A stretch of 40,745 bases of DNA. It comes from Protostelium mycophagum (taxonomy: Eukaryota > Evosea > Variosea > Protosteliida > Protosteliaceae). The translations under genes and the position numbers were made by a program. This document shows positions 10,901 through 22,900 of the stretch, piece after piece. The stretch's first letter is position 1; each line of letters starts with the position of its first letter. The notes below the pieces were generated by a model. That model saw nothing but the letters and a program-made list of their open reading frames with translations, made no database searches and was not told where the DNA came from. The stretch covers positions 1 to 40,745 of the forward strand of contig MZNV01002268.1 of NCBI GenBank assembly GCA_002081555.1, written 5' to 3'.

Positions 10901-13869
10901 TTTGATGCTTTTTGGGCATACTTTTGGTACTGTGGCTTTGCCGCAAAGATTTGTGCGTGCTTATGGTGATTTGGCAAAACAACCAACACAACATCAATTT
11001 TAACTTGGAAACGAATTTTTTTATTTTGCGCTGCAAAGACGCATTCGTATCTTTTGCGTACAACAACATTGTTGTAATATCAACACGATCACAGATTGAG
11101 ATGCCCCAAACATCATTTCTGCAGAGAGGCGGTTGTTGAACCCAGTGCTTGTTACCCCGCTCCTCTTTTCTATTTATTATGGCTCATCACCTCATGCCCC
11201 GAAGGTTCTCATTCTTTTGAGACTGTCAAACTGACACGTGTCAGGAAGTGAAAACCCCCAGGCGAGGTTGATGGTGTTGCTCATCACACCCATAATTTTA
11301 TTTTTGATCCCTCTCATCATCAATAAGTTGAAGACTCTGAGACAGCCGTGCACCTCGAGGGTGAATTCTCATGGAAATCTCTGCAATATGCTGAACTGTC
11401 ACAGGAGAATGCAGTGATGCTGTCAAACTACAACACGATGAATATTGGTATTCCGGTACTTGCATAAATCTGGTAAATATTGTTGAAAATCGCAGGATAT
11501 TTATGGCAGTATGGTGGAAGGCATTGACCTCACTTTTGAAGATTTAGAATATAAATTACCAAAAGGCCCTGTCATCTTACAGAAGATGAGCGGAGTATTT
11601 GAGGCCGGGAAGCTGACGGCAATTATGGGTCCAAGTGGTCAGTTTTAGATTACAAAAGTATTTACTGAACGTGTGCAGGATGTGGTAAGACGACGTTGAT
11701 GTATGCGGTCATGCAGAAGATATCTTGCACGAATGGGGTCATACGACCAAATGTCAGGGATCTACAATCTATCGTTGGATTCGTCCCACAGGTATGACGT
11801 CATCATGACGTGGCTGTCATGGTATTGACAGAATGACAGGAAGATGTCATGCACAGGGAACTGACAGTGGAGGAGAACATCGGATTCTCCGCGCAATACA
11901 GACAAAGAAGAGGCATAAAGAAATCAGATCTGAAGAGGGTCAGATCTTCCCGATCTTCAAGATTGAATCTGCTCCACAGATTCTCAACCCAAAAAAATAC
12001 TTGAAAAACTCATGTTGGCAGGTTGTAGATGCCACCATTCAAGTCCTTGGACTTCAGATGGTGAGAGGTTCTATCATTGGAGACGAGACAAAGAGGGGAG
12101 TGTCAGGTGGTCAGAGAAAGAGAGTTAATATCGGGATGGAAGTAGTAAACGCACCCTCCGTACTCTTCTTGGTACGTCTATACGAGATGTGAGATCGCAT
12201 GATGACTCGTGCAGGATGAGCCCACATCAGGACTGGATTCTTCGATGTCATTAGACCTGTGCAGAGTGAGAAAATTTTATTTAATTTTAATTATTCTTGA
12301 GCAAATCTTATTCGTGATGTCGTGGCGATTCTTGACAACCAAAATGTTGACTTGTATTGCAGACACTAAAAGCTCTGAACCGAGTTGGAGGTAAGTTTTA
12401 ACGTCTTTATGCTATATTTAGATCTTTAGTGACCGTCGTGACCGTCATCCATCAGCCAAGATATGATATCTTCGATCAGTTTGACAATATACTCCTGCTG
12501 AAGAAGGGAGGAAGTCTCATCTACAACGGACCGAAAGACGAGGTGAGGGTGCATATTTTGATGAGAGAATAAAGTGTTGTAGATGGCCGATTTCTTTGAG
12601 AGGCAAGGGTATGTGCCCGCAGAGAAGCAGAATCCTTGTGATTACTTCTTGGACGTCATTTCAGGTGCCATGTCAACAATCACATTCTCCATCTGACGTC
12701 ATTAGACTCCCACCGTGAGATCATTCCTCGATCGGCAGTCGTGCCACATACACAAAACAGTATTTCCCAAAATTACAACAACCAACACAATACCACAAGA
12801 AAGGTAAGAGAAACACTCATCTTGCTCATGATGAAGACATCACATCCTCATGACAGTCCAGAACACTCATCCCATGTGGCAAGTGTGGTATGTCTTTGTG
12901 CGCACTCTGCTGCAGAATTACAGACAGTTGAAGACATCTCAGAGCGATGTCGCACTTGCAATCATCGCTGGAGTGATTGTGGGTTTGATATACAGAAATT
13001 CGACTGAAAATCAGGTGAATTATCTGCAGGACAATCTGTCCTTTATAATATCTATTCTTCTTTATTATATTATTATTTGCTTTTATTGATCATTTTCAGA
13101 TCCCGCAAGTGTCTTTTTTGCTTGTACTCGTGAGCAGCTTGACCTCCATGATCATCTCTCTAAGGCTTTTTGGTCTTGAAAAAGCCGTTTATTGGCGCGA
13201 AAATGCATCTGGACTGAATGGTGAGTGTCATGTTATGCTGTCATGATGACGTCATCAGGTGTATCCTACTTCTTCGGCAAAAACATCGCGTCGTTTCCTT
13301 CTTATATTATGGTTGCTGTTGTCTTTCTCATATTTTACTACACGATCAGCGTCCCAAGAGGTATGGTCATGTCGAGATCTTTATTGAGATTTGCAGCACA
13401 CTTTAGCATTTATTGCGGCATACTCGCAATCAATCACTTCTGCATCTCTGGTCTTGCGCATCTTCTGTCCATACTGATGAAGCCACACACATCTCAGCTT
13501 GCGGGAGTAGTGATCATCATGATACAATGCTGTGCTGGTGGCTTCAGCCCCACCCTTCAAGGACTGAAAGATATCTCAATCATCCGTGAGTGTTGTCAGA
13601 TGTGACGTGTGCATGTGACTGACAGTGGGATAGTACACTGGGCGTCGTTTGTGCTGCCAAGTCGATGGGCAATGGAGGCTTTCTCCATTGTCAATATCAA
13701 CACCCTCGCTGCAGCACAAGAAGATATACGAGAAAGCTTACTCAAGAAGTACGGTTATGATACCAACTTATTGACGGTATGCCTTGCTGTACTGGCTGGA
13801 ATGGGTGTCTTCTGGCGCATCTGCAGTCTTGGAGCTATACTGCTGGCCAACAAGAAGCAGAGAAGATAA
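7999..13869 (+). CDS. ABCG half-transporter with cysteine-rich N-terminal ectodomain
   Basis: ATG at 7999 begins a clear signal peptide, [20 protein letters not shown]. About 3 kb of exons then encode cysteine-rich modules that look like tandem PSI/plexin-type repeats ([41 protein letters not shown]), then [20 protein letters not shown] and [11 protein letters not shown]. The ABC domain follows from about 11.5 kb: Walker A GPSGCGKTTL split by an intron near 11640, signature [15 protein letters not shown], Walker [16 protein letters not shown], and H-loop [14 protein letters not shown]. The membrane domain begins near 12.9 kb ([18 protein letters not shown]) and ends LLANKKQRR. The plan (ectodomain, nucleotide-binding domain, membrane domain) matches the plant ABCG24/28 and related amoebozoan and oomycete transporters. 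Such half-transporters dimerise and export lipids or hydrophobic compounds. The substrate is unknown. There are more than 20 introns. Confidence 0.92.
9318..9381 (+). repeat. Duplicated intron 3' end in the ABCG gene
   Basis: Two copies of a TATATGATTTTXTTCACAG unit lie head to tail, about 27 bp apart, each ending in a usable acceptor (TTCACAG). The arrangement offers two tandem 3' splice sites between ectodomain exons. Confidence 0.5.
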
Positions 13870-14345
13870 CAAATTCTAAACAAGATCAACAAGTCTTCGG
13901 TTATTTCAAATTCAATTTATTTCTTCGTTTCTTCGAAAAAGTTCAGAAAGCACCAGTGCCTCACGGAATAAAGCATTCGAAAAGATCGTCACAAAGAGTC
14001 CCGAACACACCAACGTGCGAAAATTATCTGCAGAGCATCTTTTTGTCTTTAATTTGATGAAATGGAAATGTTTGGTAAACACGATCCTGTCCCACACTCG
14101 AAGGAAGGAAGATACGCCACCTTTTCTGCCCGGTAAATATTATAACCGAAGTTTATGAGAAACTTCAGAATTTTTCCGGAGTAAGTTAGTGTTGTAGTTG
14201 ACACAAGCTTCATAACAGATAATATGTTTCGACGACTTGTAATTATGGGTTTTTCGGCGGGGGCATGTTGGGAATTCTCTTCCTCATGAGTCTATTAACA
14301 CGGTCTAATGTGCCAAAAGAAAGTAGACACCAGGCGATCACCTCT
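13870..14345. other. Convergent 3' region between ABCG and DGAT2
   Basis: Both flanking genes end here. No further gene is supported. AT-rich 3'-UTR-like sequence is seen, plus an imperfect palindrome CGGTAAATATTATAACCG near 14131. Confidence 0.5.
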
Positions 14346-15797
14346 TTATTCCTTGATGATGAGATCGTGCTTTCTGTCCACAGCATAGACATCCTTGTAT
14401 TTGTTGTAAATCCTCTGCAGCTCTGAGATGTACTGCTGTTGTATCTCATCGATGTACTCGTCGGTGGGATTGCTGTTCTTCTCTGTGGGAATGGGCTTAC
14501 CGACTGAAATTTCTCAGGATCGTTGTAGATTAATTAATCGAAATTTTCGACATTTCCGAGAAAGTTTAAACTACAACGAGACACTTACAAACTGTCGCGA
14601 CTTGTCTTCTGTTTGGTAAAAATCCGAAATCATAGTTGAATACTCCTCTTCCATAAAACACGGGTGGTGACACGCCAAAGTGCTTTTGGAATTTTTCTTG
14701 GAAATATCTGACGCGGCTTCCTTGTGGGTTTGGCATCTGGTTGTATAGATCATTTTCACCAAAAGAAAACACGGGTACGAGAGAAGCTCTGTGATCATTA
14801 GAAGATGGAGATGATCGTGATGGGTTATCGCTGTTATGCGGTTATATGATTTTTTATCTTCTCTAAAGAATGATGCATCACAAAGATTCTTTCAAAACAG
14901 GCGTGATACGGTGTGCAGCCCCACCACAGGCACAATCACTACATTTGTTCTATTTTGCAAAGATGACGTCACTTACCCATTACGAATGGCCACCTTGATG
15001 AAACCCTTTCTCTTGCGCAGAGTTAAGACATTAGTTCTGGCATGCGCGTCCAAAGCCTCAGCAGCACCACCGACCACGATGACAATAGAGGTGGGCTGCT
15101 TCATGTTCAAGATGTGAGTGCATGAGGCGAGAGAGACAGAGGCGAGGCCTAAAGACAACAGAATGTCTCTGTACAGAGGTATTCTAAAATTCTGCTCCAA
15201 AGTAAGAAGACGGAGCTTCAAACCTGTGGTGGTATCAGCCGATGGATCATTTTATGTTTAAGAACCGAAAGTCTTTCGCTATCAAAAATCGTGTTAGAAG
15301 ATAGATCATCACCTTTGAAGACTTGTGAGAAGTTGGTTCCTTCAGTTGCAAAGTTGATGAGTGCTCCATGACTGATGATGCCTATGTCTACATGAGATGA
15401 TGTTGGCGTCGAGATCTTATACCGTGAGGGTGGTAACCGAAAATATAACGCTGATTGGGATCGAGATCTTGTTCCTTCACGATGGTAACGGGGAAATAAG
15501 AGGCCATATGCTTCCAGAATTTACGATTTCTGACCCATTGAACAGGACGACCTCCTGTTGTGGGTGCTCTGAGAATTCATGAGTACGAACTGCCTTGTCT
15601 GGAAAGATAAAGAAAGCTTACGGATCAAAATACAGGTAGATCACGTAGATGGCAAGGAAAGGCCACAACACAGGGAAAAAGAAGAGCGATATGAAGGCGC
15701 AGAGGGTCAGAGGGAAAGCCAAGGTCCAGATCAGCACACAAAGTGTCTGGATCCTCCGATAGAGAGGGATACGGTGGAAGGGTACCCAGTTGACCAT
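14346..15797 (-). CDS. DGAT2: Acyl-CoA:diacylglycerol acyltransferase, DGAT2 family
   Basis: This enzyme makes triacylglycerol from diacylglycerol and acyl-CoA at the ER and lipid droplets. The first exon holds VNWVPFHRIPLYRRIQTLCV and a hydrophobic hairpin ending WPFLAIYVIYLYFDP. The next has GGRPVQWVRNRKFWKHM, the DGAT2 YFP motif in MASYFPV, and YIFGYHPHG. An intron follows, then IISHGALINFATEGTNFSQV. The catalytic HPHG motif is therefore intact. Later exons give IVIVVGGAAEALDAHARTNV, then RKGFIKVAIRNG, FSFGENDLYNQMPN and VFYGRGVFNYDFGFLP, and VGKPIPTEKNSNPTDEYIDE. The stop is at 14346. All diagnostic DGAT2 blocks are present in order. The start is taken as the ATG at 15797; an upstream ATG at 15875 in the same frame is possible. 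Related MGAT and wax-synthase members cannot be ruled out. Confidence 0.92.
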
Positions 15798-15875
15798 GTT
15801 GATGTTGGGGTGTTCTGTTCTCGCAGGAACGGAAGAAAAACCAGGTAAGTTCTCGTTTGCAGCCGTGCAAGTCAC

Positions 15876-16017
15876 GGTAAATCTTTTTTTCGAAAGATCC
15901 GAATAATTCTCTTTACGTAAAGTTCAGATCAGAGAGCATATCGTAATCTTCGAGAGGTCATTCTGAGACTATCGAGGTGACATACCATACATTTCATTTT
16001 ATCTTGATATGTTAAAT
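15876..16017. other. Short intergenic gap between DGAT2 and TMEM17
   Basis: Two minus-strand genes lie head to tail with about 140-220 bp between them. The gap contains GTCACGGTAAAT near 15873, one of the recurring CACGGTAA words. No gene was seen. Confidence 0.45.
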
Positions 16018-16625
16018 TCAAGATGGCTTGAAATCCTGCATGGGATACCAGCTGGACAAGTATAGTTTTGTTGTTGCACTCTTGATCATTCGTCTGATTG
16101 CGAAGATACTGACAAATATCTGTAGAAAAATGACAACCTGTTCATATGACGGAACCTCACCTCTGGCAACAGAAAGCCATATAACATGAGATGATGCATC
16201 ACCATATCAAACGGTAGTCTTGCTGAATAATAAGCCAAAAAAATTAGCAACAATGTCTGTGGAAAGATAGACAGCAGAAATAATCCTGCCAGTTGTGGCA
16301 CCTTGCGATCTGTCACCCTCGATCCTGTATTTCTCTTTAACTCACCTTCTCTCTCAGATTACCAGAGTAACCGAGAGATAATCGGACCACCTCCACAACA
16401 GTTCCAATACCGATGGCAACTAATGTGAAAGCTCGAAGTGTGGAATCACTGTCTGAAGGGTGATTCACCTGCGACATCAGCTTGGTCTCATACAGCCTCA
16501 TTACCTTCCACACAGACAGAGCAAGCTCCATAGGAAAATAAATAAGTGAAAAGAAGACGTTGAAATAGAGCAACACTTGTAGTGGAAAAGATGAGGCGAT
16601 ATCATGATCTGATAGGTTCAGAAGA
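16018..16625 (-). CDS. TMEM17: TMEM17-like ciliary transition-zone membrane protein
   Basis: Three exons read on the minus strand. Exon one contains HDIASSFPLQVLLYFNVFF, and VVEVVRLSLGYSGNLREK closes it. An intron follows. Exon two has VPQLAGLFLLSIFPQTLL and a further membrane span to GFLLPEV. Exon three encodes IFVSIFAIRRMIKSATTKLY and ends DFKPS at the stop at 16018. The block LGYSGNLREKVPQLAGLFLLS matches TMEM17 (LGYVGNLQEKVPELAGFWLLS in vertebrates) very closely. Four hydrophobic spans fit the Transmemb_17 family. TMEM17 belongs to the MKS/B9 complex at the transition zone and gates ciliary membrane entry. No in-frame ATG was found for exon one. The start probably lies in an upstream exon that would overlap the next gene on the opposite strand. 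Confidence 0.85.
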
Positions 16626-19600
16626 GGAGATCATGGACCGCACATACTTGTATTTACAGTCGGTGGAGGATAAGTGTCTAGATAAGAAGAAGCTGAGCCG
16701 AGTGTGTCTTGCAGAGGCACAACACGATTCATCCCTCACCTTTTTGGCGCGAAAAATTCCTGAAACTGAAAATCTACAACGGTCACAAGCATTACACAGA
16801 CTTTTCAGACACCAGCTTCATGACGACGATCAGATATTTAGGAGTAAATTATTACACACGGAAAGCTGAGCAGATACAGAGGAAGAAGGCGGCCGTGTCA
16901 TTCCTCCCCATCATTTGGCCTGATATAACCAGGTAAGCTTATGATCATCATAGCCATTCTAAAGTAATATTCCAAGCTGCGGTGAAGAGAAGTTGGACTT
17001 TCAAACAGATGTCATCGAGGGTGAGGACGTAAAAGAAGATGTAACGTTGACACTCGCAGGATTACACCTCGAGGAGCTGCCAACAGCCGTGATGCCAACT
17101 GATCTTGCCGAATTTCAACAAGATCTCCAAGATCATCAGGACATCCTCGAAGAGCTTCATTGTTTCGACACACAAGGTTTGAAATGACCCATTCTCAATT
17201 TTTTGAGAGAAACAGATCGAGTCAGAACTATAGAGGAGCCTTTAGAGGTGTGGTGGGGGCTCGATACCCAACCAGAAACTCTTCCTTTCAAACAAGAGAG
17301 TTCCATCGCCTTGATCGGTTGGGAGCTTCGCAGCCGATACCCAAGGTGCAGATCATTCATGGTTGATCTTTACTGATGAGCCCAGCACTGTCCAAATGGA
17401 GAATCCGATAGAGGACGAGGAATATACCGAACCATTACAAATGATCACCCAAGATGAAGGGGTGGAGCGGCTGCGAGAGGCAGAACTGCCCGAGTTATTG
17501 GACTTGAATTTTGTAGAGTGGGTGTACAAGACCAAATCACAAGACTAAAAGTGTGCAGGGACGAATTCATTCAACGCGAGGTAGAGAAGGCTGTGTTGGA
17601 GGAAGATAGACCCGTCACACCACAGATTCCATCAGAAATGGGTATCATGATCGTGATCGATCAACATGCGGTCGTGTAATTGCGGCTTTGCCGAGTAAAA
17701 CATTCTCTTCTCTTCAGCCTTTTCGAAAAATGATGAATAAATCGCGCCGAAAGTACTAACAAGTTGCGATAGTTCTTATTTTACATAACATTTAATTTTA
17801 AACAGAGAAGACAGCCCTTCTTGCTGACGAAAACTTGATATGTAATCCCTTTGGACAAGAAGACTTCGTGGATTTTTCCTCTTTGAATTCTTATGTCGAG
17901 AGTGAGTTATCTTCGACTGCACCATTTTAATCTTCTTCTGCAGGAATATCACCACAGGAGATAGAACCTCAACATATAGAGGACATAATTTGCATAATAG
18001 GTGGGATATCATTTCAGATTATATTAACAAGTGAATAATCTCAAAATAACCTGTTATAGAGCCATGTCATCCCGTCTACCTTTCGTTCTTCAGAAATTTT
18101 CAATTCAAGAATGCTCAAGATTTTCCTCTATTGAAAGAGGAAAATCTCACCGTTGCTGGTGTAGATAAAATGACAGATCATGATATCAACCAAGCAGTAA
18201 GTATTAAAAAAATGAATGTCTTTATAAAATAATTTCTTCGTTTTCCCCCTGAAATTTGAAATAAAAAGATTGAAAAAAGAAGATCGATGAGGACGATTCA
18301 CTTTTTATGGACGGGCGTGCTTCGATTCCGAGAATACTCGTACCACAATTGGAGAGCTTCGAGAAGAGTGACCCCTTTGTAATTATCCCAAAGACTAAGG
18401 ATACCGGCACCAAAGCCTACGAACTCGCCGAGAGAACCTCCTCTTCAAACGATTTGAAAGGATTTTTAGAGGAAAACCCTTTCAAAATAGACCCTCTCAG
18501 TGGGTGGAACACAGAAGGCGCTGCAGGTATCGAGAATTATTTAATTTGAGTACAGCTGAACAAAATAGATGCATCCACGAAACCAATGGAAGTAGAAGAA
18601 GAAGTTAAGATCGATGTAGATCCCTGGTCGATCTGCTATGATAGAGATGAAGACAGCAGATACATCTTAGATCTACTGGGGGATGTAGATCTGAAGTCAG
18701 ATGATATTAATCGAAGTGAGTGTCCATCTGTACAGTTTGACACCTGACACGCAAAGTTCACGGACATTTCTTGTTATACGATGTGATGTTACAGAGTCTT
18801 CCCTCCATCGAAAATTTCCACCAGATGTACTGGGACGGTGATAAACATGAAGGTGAAGAGATACACGAAATAAATCTCACGCACTCAGTTCCAGTAAAGA
18901 GAAGATTGGAAGAATTGGAAGAGTAACTTGGTTTTTTGAACGGAATCACGCTCATCATTACAGATTCAAAATGACTCCACAAAAAGTCAAACATGTACAC
19001 AATCCTCAACCACAAATGACAGAAGCAAGAGGACAAAAGAGAACAATATCAGGCATTATCGAAAACGATACTGCACATACCATATCGAGAAGAAGTACAC
19101 CCGTAAGAGTACAGAAAAATCTCGTACAAACACCGGTGAAGAGTCAAGGAAATCTGATGCAGAAGCCCGCGCAAATTCCAAGGATACCACAAGTGGAGCC
19201 GATGAAAGTTCAGAGAAAAGCCGCGCAAACACCCACAAAAATTCGGGGGAATCTTGTACAGACTCCTGAGCAAAGGCCCAGGTCTTCTCGCACCGCAAAT
19301 CAAAATAGCACTGCGAAACCTGTCCAGAACCCCCCAAGATTAAAAAAGAAATTATTGACACCTCAGGTGAGTATTCCAAAGAATTTCGATTGTTTAGATG
19401 CTTTTCGTTGTCTGTGCAAAGATAAAATCTGTTTCGTTGTAAGACTTGCATGTAATTTGTCCTCATGCTTTTCCAGGAAGAATGTAATGACAGAATGAGA
19501 CAGCTTGGCAGAGGTGACATCTCGTTCTCAAAATGGTGTTACCACAAAGCTAATAATAGATAGAATTCACCCAAGGCAATAACACCAGAGTTCAGCAGCG

Positions 19601-21619
19601 TCCGATAAGTTCATACAATCAAAAATTCTCCGAATTTCAGGTAATTTGATTTCTGCCATGCTTCGGTAATTGTGCTTGAGTTTTTCAAGCCATCCCTGCG
19701 AGCGAAATTCTCTCCAAAGTTTCTTTGACCACTTTAAAAGTAATCATCTGACAGAATAATTTGGGAAAGGAACTGAAAGAAGGGCGCACACTATTCATCA
19801 CACCGCATAACTTCCAATCTCTCGGTGCGTTTTTGTACTCCAAATGTTCGCTCAGGAATAAATGGGCTTGGTTTTACAGCAGCGAAGACAGGTAACCGCC
19901 TCATTTTCTGTTGTGTCTAACCATAATACAGAGTTCAAAGACAGTTGGCTTACACGAAAGAGATCCTCAACGGAAGAGCGTCTTTGGCTTCTGAATACGA
20001 AGAAATGACCGAATTGGTTCCCTCCTCCTCTTTAGTTTTCATTCGTCACGATCTGTTGGTAGAAACAGTCAATAGGTGAAGATTTATTAATATCCTACAA
20101 AAATGTTTACTTTGCTCAAATATTTGAAATCTTAGAGAAAATTCACTGAAAACATCAGGGATAATATCTATCTACAATTCAATGGCATGATTTTCGAGAT
20201 CGAGAAGGAGAGACAGTTATTCGCACTGAAAGATTGCATAGACATACTACTCATGTCCAAGCACAGGATGGCGCAAGTGAACATATTGATACAGATACAC
20301 ACAGTACTAAGCAGAGATGCGATGCAAGACACGCTCAGACATTTTCGGATTGAGCAGGTGATTCAAAAGATTTTCGGAATTATTCTATAATAATTTAAAT
20401 TCAATTTTTAAATATTGTAGGTTGTGGTAAGAAGTATTATTGACGCAGAAGACAGCCCAGCGGAAATCGGTACTCGTTTTGTGTTATTATTTTCGGCTTT
20501 TGAATGGTATTTATGATGATCTTAGATTCAGAAGAGCAAAAGGAAGAAGAAGGGCTGGACATGTGGATCAGCTCTTTCAAGTATTTTTAATAATATTTTT
20601 ATGGATTTTTCATTTTCCCACAAAATTCTGTCCATTTGAATTTTCCGGAAAATAATATAGATTAGGGATTTATTTATGAACGGATGTGAAGAGTTTGTAC
20701 CAGCAAATAAAGTGATTACCGCACAATCTTGGCCGAATTTTACTGGAGGTACGGAATTTCACTGAAATTCCAACACCGTTTCCCGTTAGGAAATTAAAAA
20801 ATTTCCAGGACAAGACTTCAGCCAGTTCAAGTCTCCGCCTCGAAAGAAGAGAAAAGAATATCACATCATTGTCAGTGAGAGATTTATTCAATACCAAGAA
20901 ATTATGAGGAAAATGCAAGGAGGTCCGTGGGTCTTGCACGAGAGGTGAAATACAATTTTTTCAAAAAAAATTGTTTGAATATTTCCAAAAAAACTATTTG
21001 ATTTTTCAGAAAAAATCTGAATAATTATTCATAAAAAATCCGGAAAAAATTTCGGCAAAACCATAATTGAAGATTTGCAATAATATTCTAAATAAAATTC
21101 AGAGCGATAGAAGGGAGGGAAGATATCATATTGGACAGAACGACATGCGTTGTCATGGACGACTGTTCCTCCGCCCGCGCAGAGTGCTTATTATGGGACT
21201 TATTAGAACTATCTTCAAGATATAAAAAGGTCTTTGTGGCCTTATTCCATAATTCAACAATCAGCGAGTGAGTTTTTACAATTTTTTGTCTCTTGGAAAA
21301 ATTATTTTATGAAAAAATATTATTGACTTTTTTAAATACTGACCGTTGTAGTTCGAAAAAAGCGCTCATGCTGTTGATGGGCGGTTCTTCCCACACAAGC
21401 GCCGAGGTGACACATTTAGCATCATTCTCCATCTTGAAAACATGTCATTTTTGACACTGAGTGTCATCCGAATCCAGTATTCATCTCTGACAGATCTACT
21501 TCCGAATCGCCTTCAACATGAGAGATCTTATCAGCGTCATAGATGAAGCCGCGGAGAAATGTGAAGATTTCCAAGATCTAAGCAGATGCCAGACACCCAT
21601 AGACATAGAGATCTTCTGA
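16591..21619 (+). CDS. Large protein with XPF-like C-terminal region, SHOC1/ZIP2 candidate
   Basis: About 15 short exons read on the plus strand. The N-terminal part (MRRYHDLIGSEEEIMDRTYL, LHLEELPTAVMPTDLAEF) and the middle (PVYLSFFRNFQFKNAQDFPL) have no motif I can name. An exon at about 18970-19365 is basic and Q/P-rich with imperfect repeats (VQKNLVQTP, RGNLVQTPEQ). The region 19.74-20.4 kb is helical. The best clue is the C-terminus: EYHIIVSERFIQYQEIMRKM and GGPWVLHER, then TTCVVMDDCSSARAECLLWD, YKKVFVALFHNSTIS and IAFNMRDLISVIDEAAEKCE. This resembles the inactive XPF nuclease-like fold in SHOC1/ZIP2, which stabilises meiotic recombination intermediates as part of the ZMM group. The ERKxxxD nuclease signature is absent, as in SHOC1. 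The start is uncertain. Gene existence is well supported; the SHOC1 assignment is tentative. Confidence 0.5.
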
Positions 21620-21630
21620 TAGTGTTGAAT

Positions 21631-22534
21631 CTATTTATGGAATATATTCTTGATCTGCTTGTTGAAGATGATTCCTTCTATGTAGCTCTTCAGCTCTGGT
21701 CTTTCTTTCATCATGGCGGTGAACTCCTCCTTTGTTACCATCCTACTCTATAACATGTCAGTGTCCATTTTAGAACTTGTGATGTTTGTGTATGTGCAAT
21801 GAGAATGACGTCTCACCTTGTCGACGTCCATGAGAGCGAATATCTTTTCTGACTGTGCGCTCGCATTGCTCACTTCAGTGATGGTCAGCTCAACCTGCAG
21901 ACGGTCATATACACCGTGGCAAACAAATACCATTACATTATCTAATCTGCCTTTGCCGGAGAAGCTCTCGACGTGCTTCTGAAGTCTCGCACCCAACAAG
22001 GCCATCTCCCTCATTTCACCTGTTCTCCATCATTTCGATGTCAAAAGAGATAATCCACCTTTCGTGATGCTTCCGTCATTATTCAGATCGAGACTGCGGA
22101 AACAGATCTACGACTGCGTCAGTATCACGTTTAAAATGCAGAGGATCACCTCTATGACTTCCTCTGTGGTCGGATTTGATAATAAATTCAATGCTAACAC
22201 GAATTCACGGAAATTAACTGTCCTGCATCGATCAGTAAGACCCTCAAAATGTGATCATACTTGCTATTGTCTGCGTCAAAGATGCTGAATACGGCTGCGA
22301 CGAGCGCAGATGATTCTGTTCCGACATTATCTTTGAGAAAGGTTTTCAATTGATCCTTTCTGATGTTGCCTTCTTCGTCCGACATCTGTTTGAATTTGGC
22401 CATCCAAGTGTCTAATTGAGCAGTCGGGACTGTTGCAATTCAGATCAGAGCATGAGCATCAACTGACTTTTCGTCTCTGTGGCGAGCTTCTCTATCTGCT
22501 CAGCATCGCTTGGACGAGAGTTCTTGTTCCCCAT
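21631..22534 (-). CDS. EF-hand calcium-binding protein with N-myristoylation signal
   Basis: The ATG at 22534 gives MGNKNSRPSDAEQIEKLATE. Glycine 2 with serine 6 fits an N-myristoylation signal. Later exons encode LDTWMAKFKQMSDEEGNIRK, then AAVFSIFDADNS (an EF loop broken by an intron), NFREFVLALNLLSNPTTEE, ICFRSLDLNNDGSITKG (a canonical DxNxDGxI loop), IFALMDVDKV, and RMVTKEEFTAMMKERPELKS near the C-terminus. It ends KQIKNIFHK. Three to four EF-hands plus the lipid anchor suggest a membrane-associated calcium sensor, like calcineurin B, NCS or CIB-type proteins. The middle exons (21.75-22.0 kb) are unusual in sequence and may include a non-EF insert. Its stop lies 11 bp from that of the convergent gene. 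Family confidence is high; the exact subfamily is unclear. Confidence 0.8.
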
Positions 22535-22900
22535 TTTGGTCGGAAAAGGGGAACAAATGTATAGCTAGCACTTCGTCATTTTACAACTGATTTAATTAAT
22601 TATTTTTGTTGGTTTAAATTTATACCAATGTTATTACCCAAAGCTGCAGTTTCTGGACTAATGACAAAAGTCAAAATTGCAGCCGATGTTTTGGACCAAA
22701 TTGACTGTGTGTTCACACTTGTTTCATATTCCATATAATTAAAATGCTCCGAGAACGACCTACAGGTAAGTCGTTAATCCACTGTGTCAGTGACTTGGCA
22801 ACATTTCTGCCTGTTTTTTGTTTTATGGGGTAACTCCACAGATATTTTGAAAAACAATCAATAATATTCAATATCCAATTATAATTCTTATTTGTGGTGC
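22535..22900. other. Region upstream of the EF-hand gene
   Basis: This should hold the EF-hand promoter and the left flank of the retroelement fossil. It is AT-rich. I could not recognise a long terminal repeat in it. Confidence 0.35.

Noticed and set aside
13247-13254. TGACGTCA sites as classical CREB promoter elements
   Set aside because: Nearly all copies are intronic and near splice donors, not upstream of starts, so a standard promoter CRE reading does not fit their positions.
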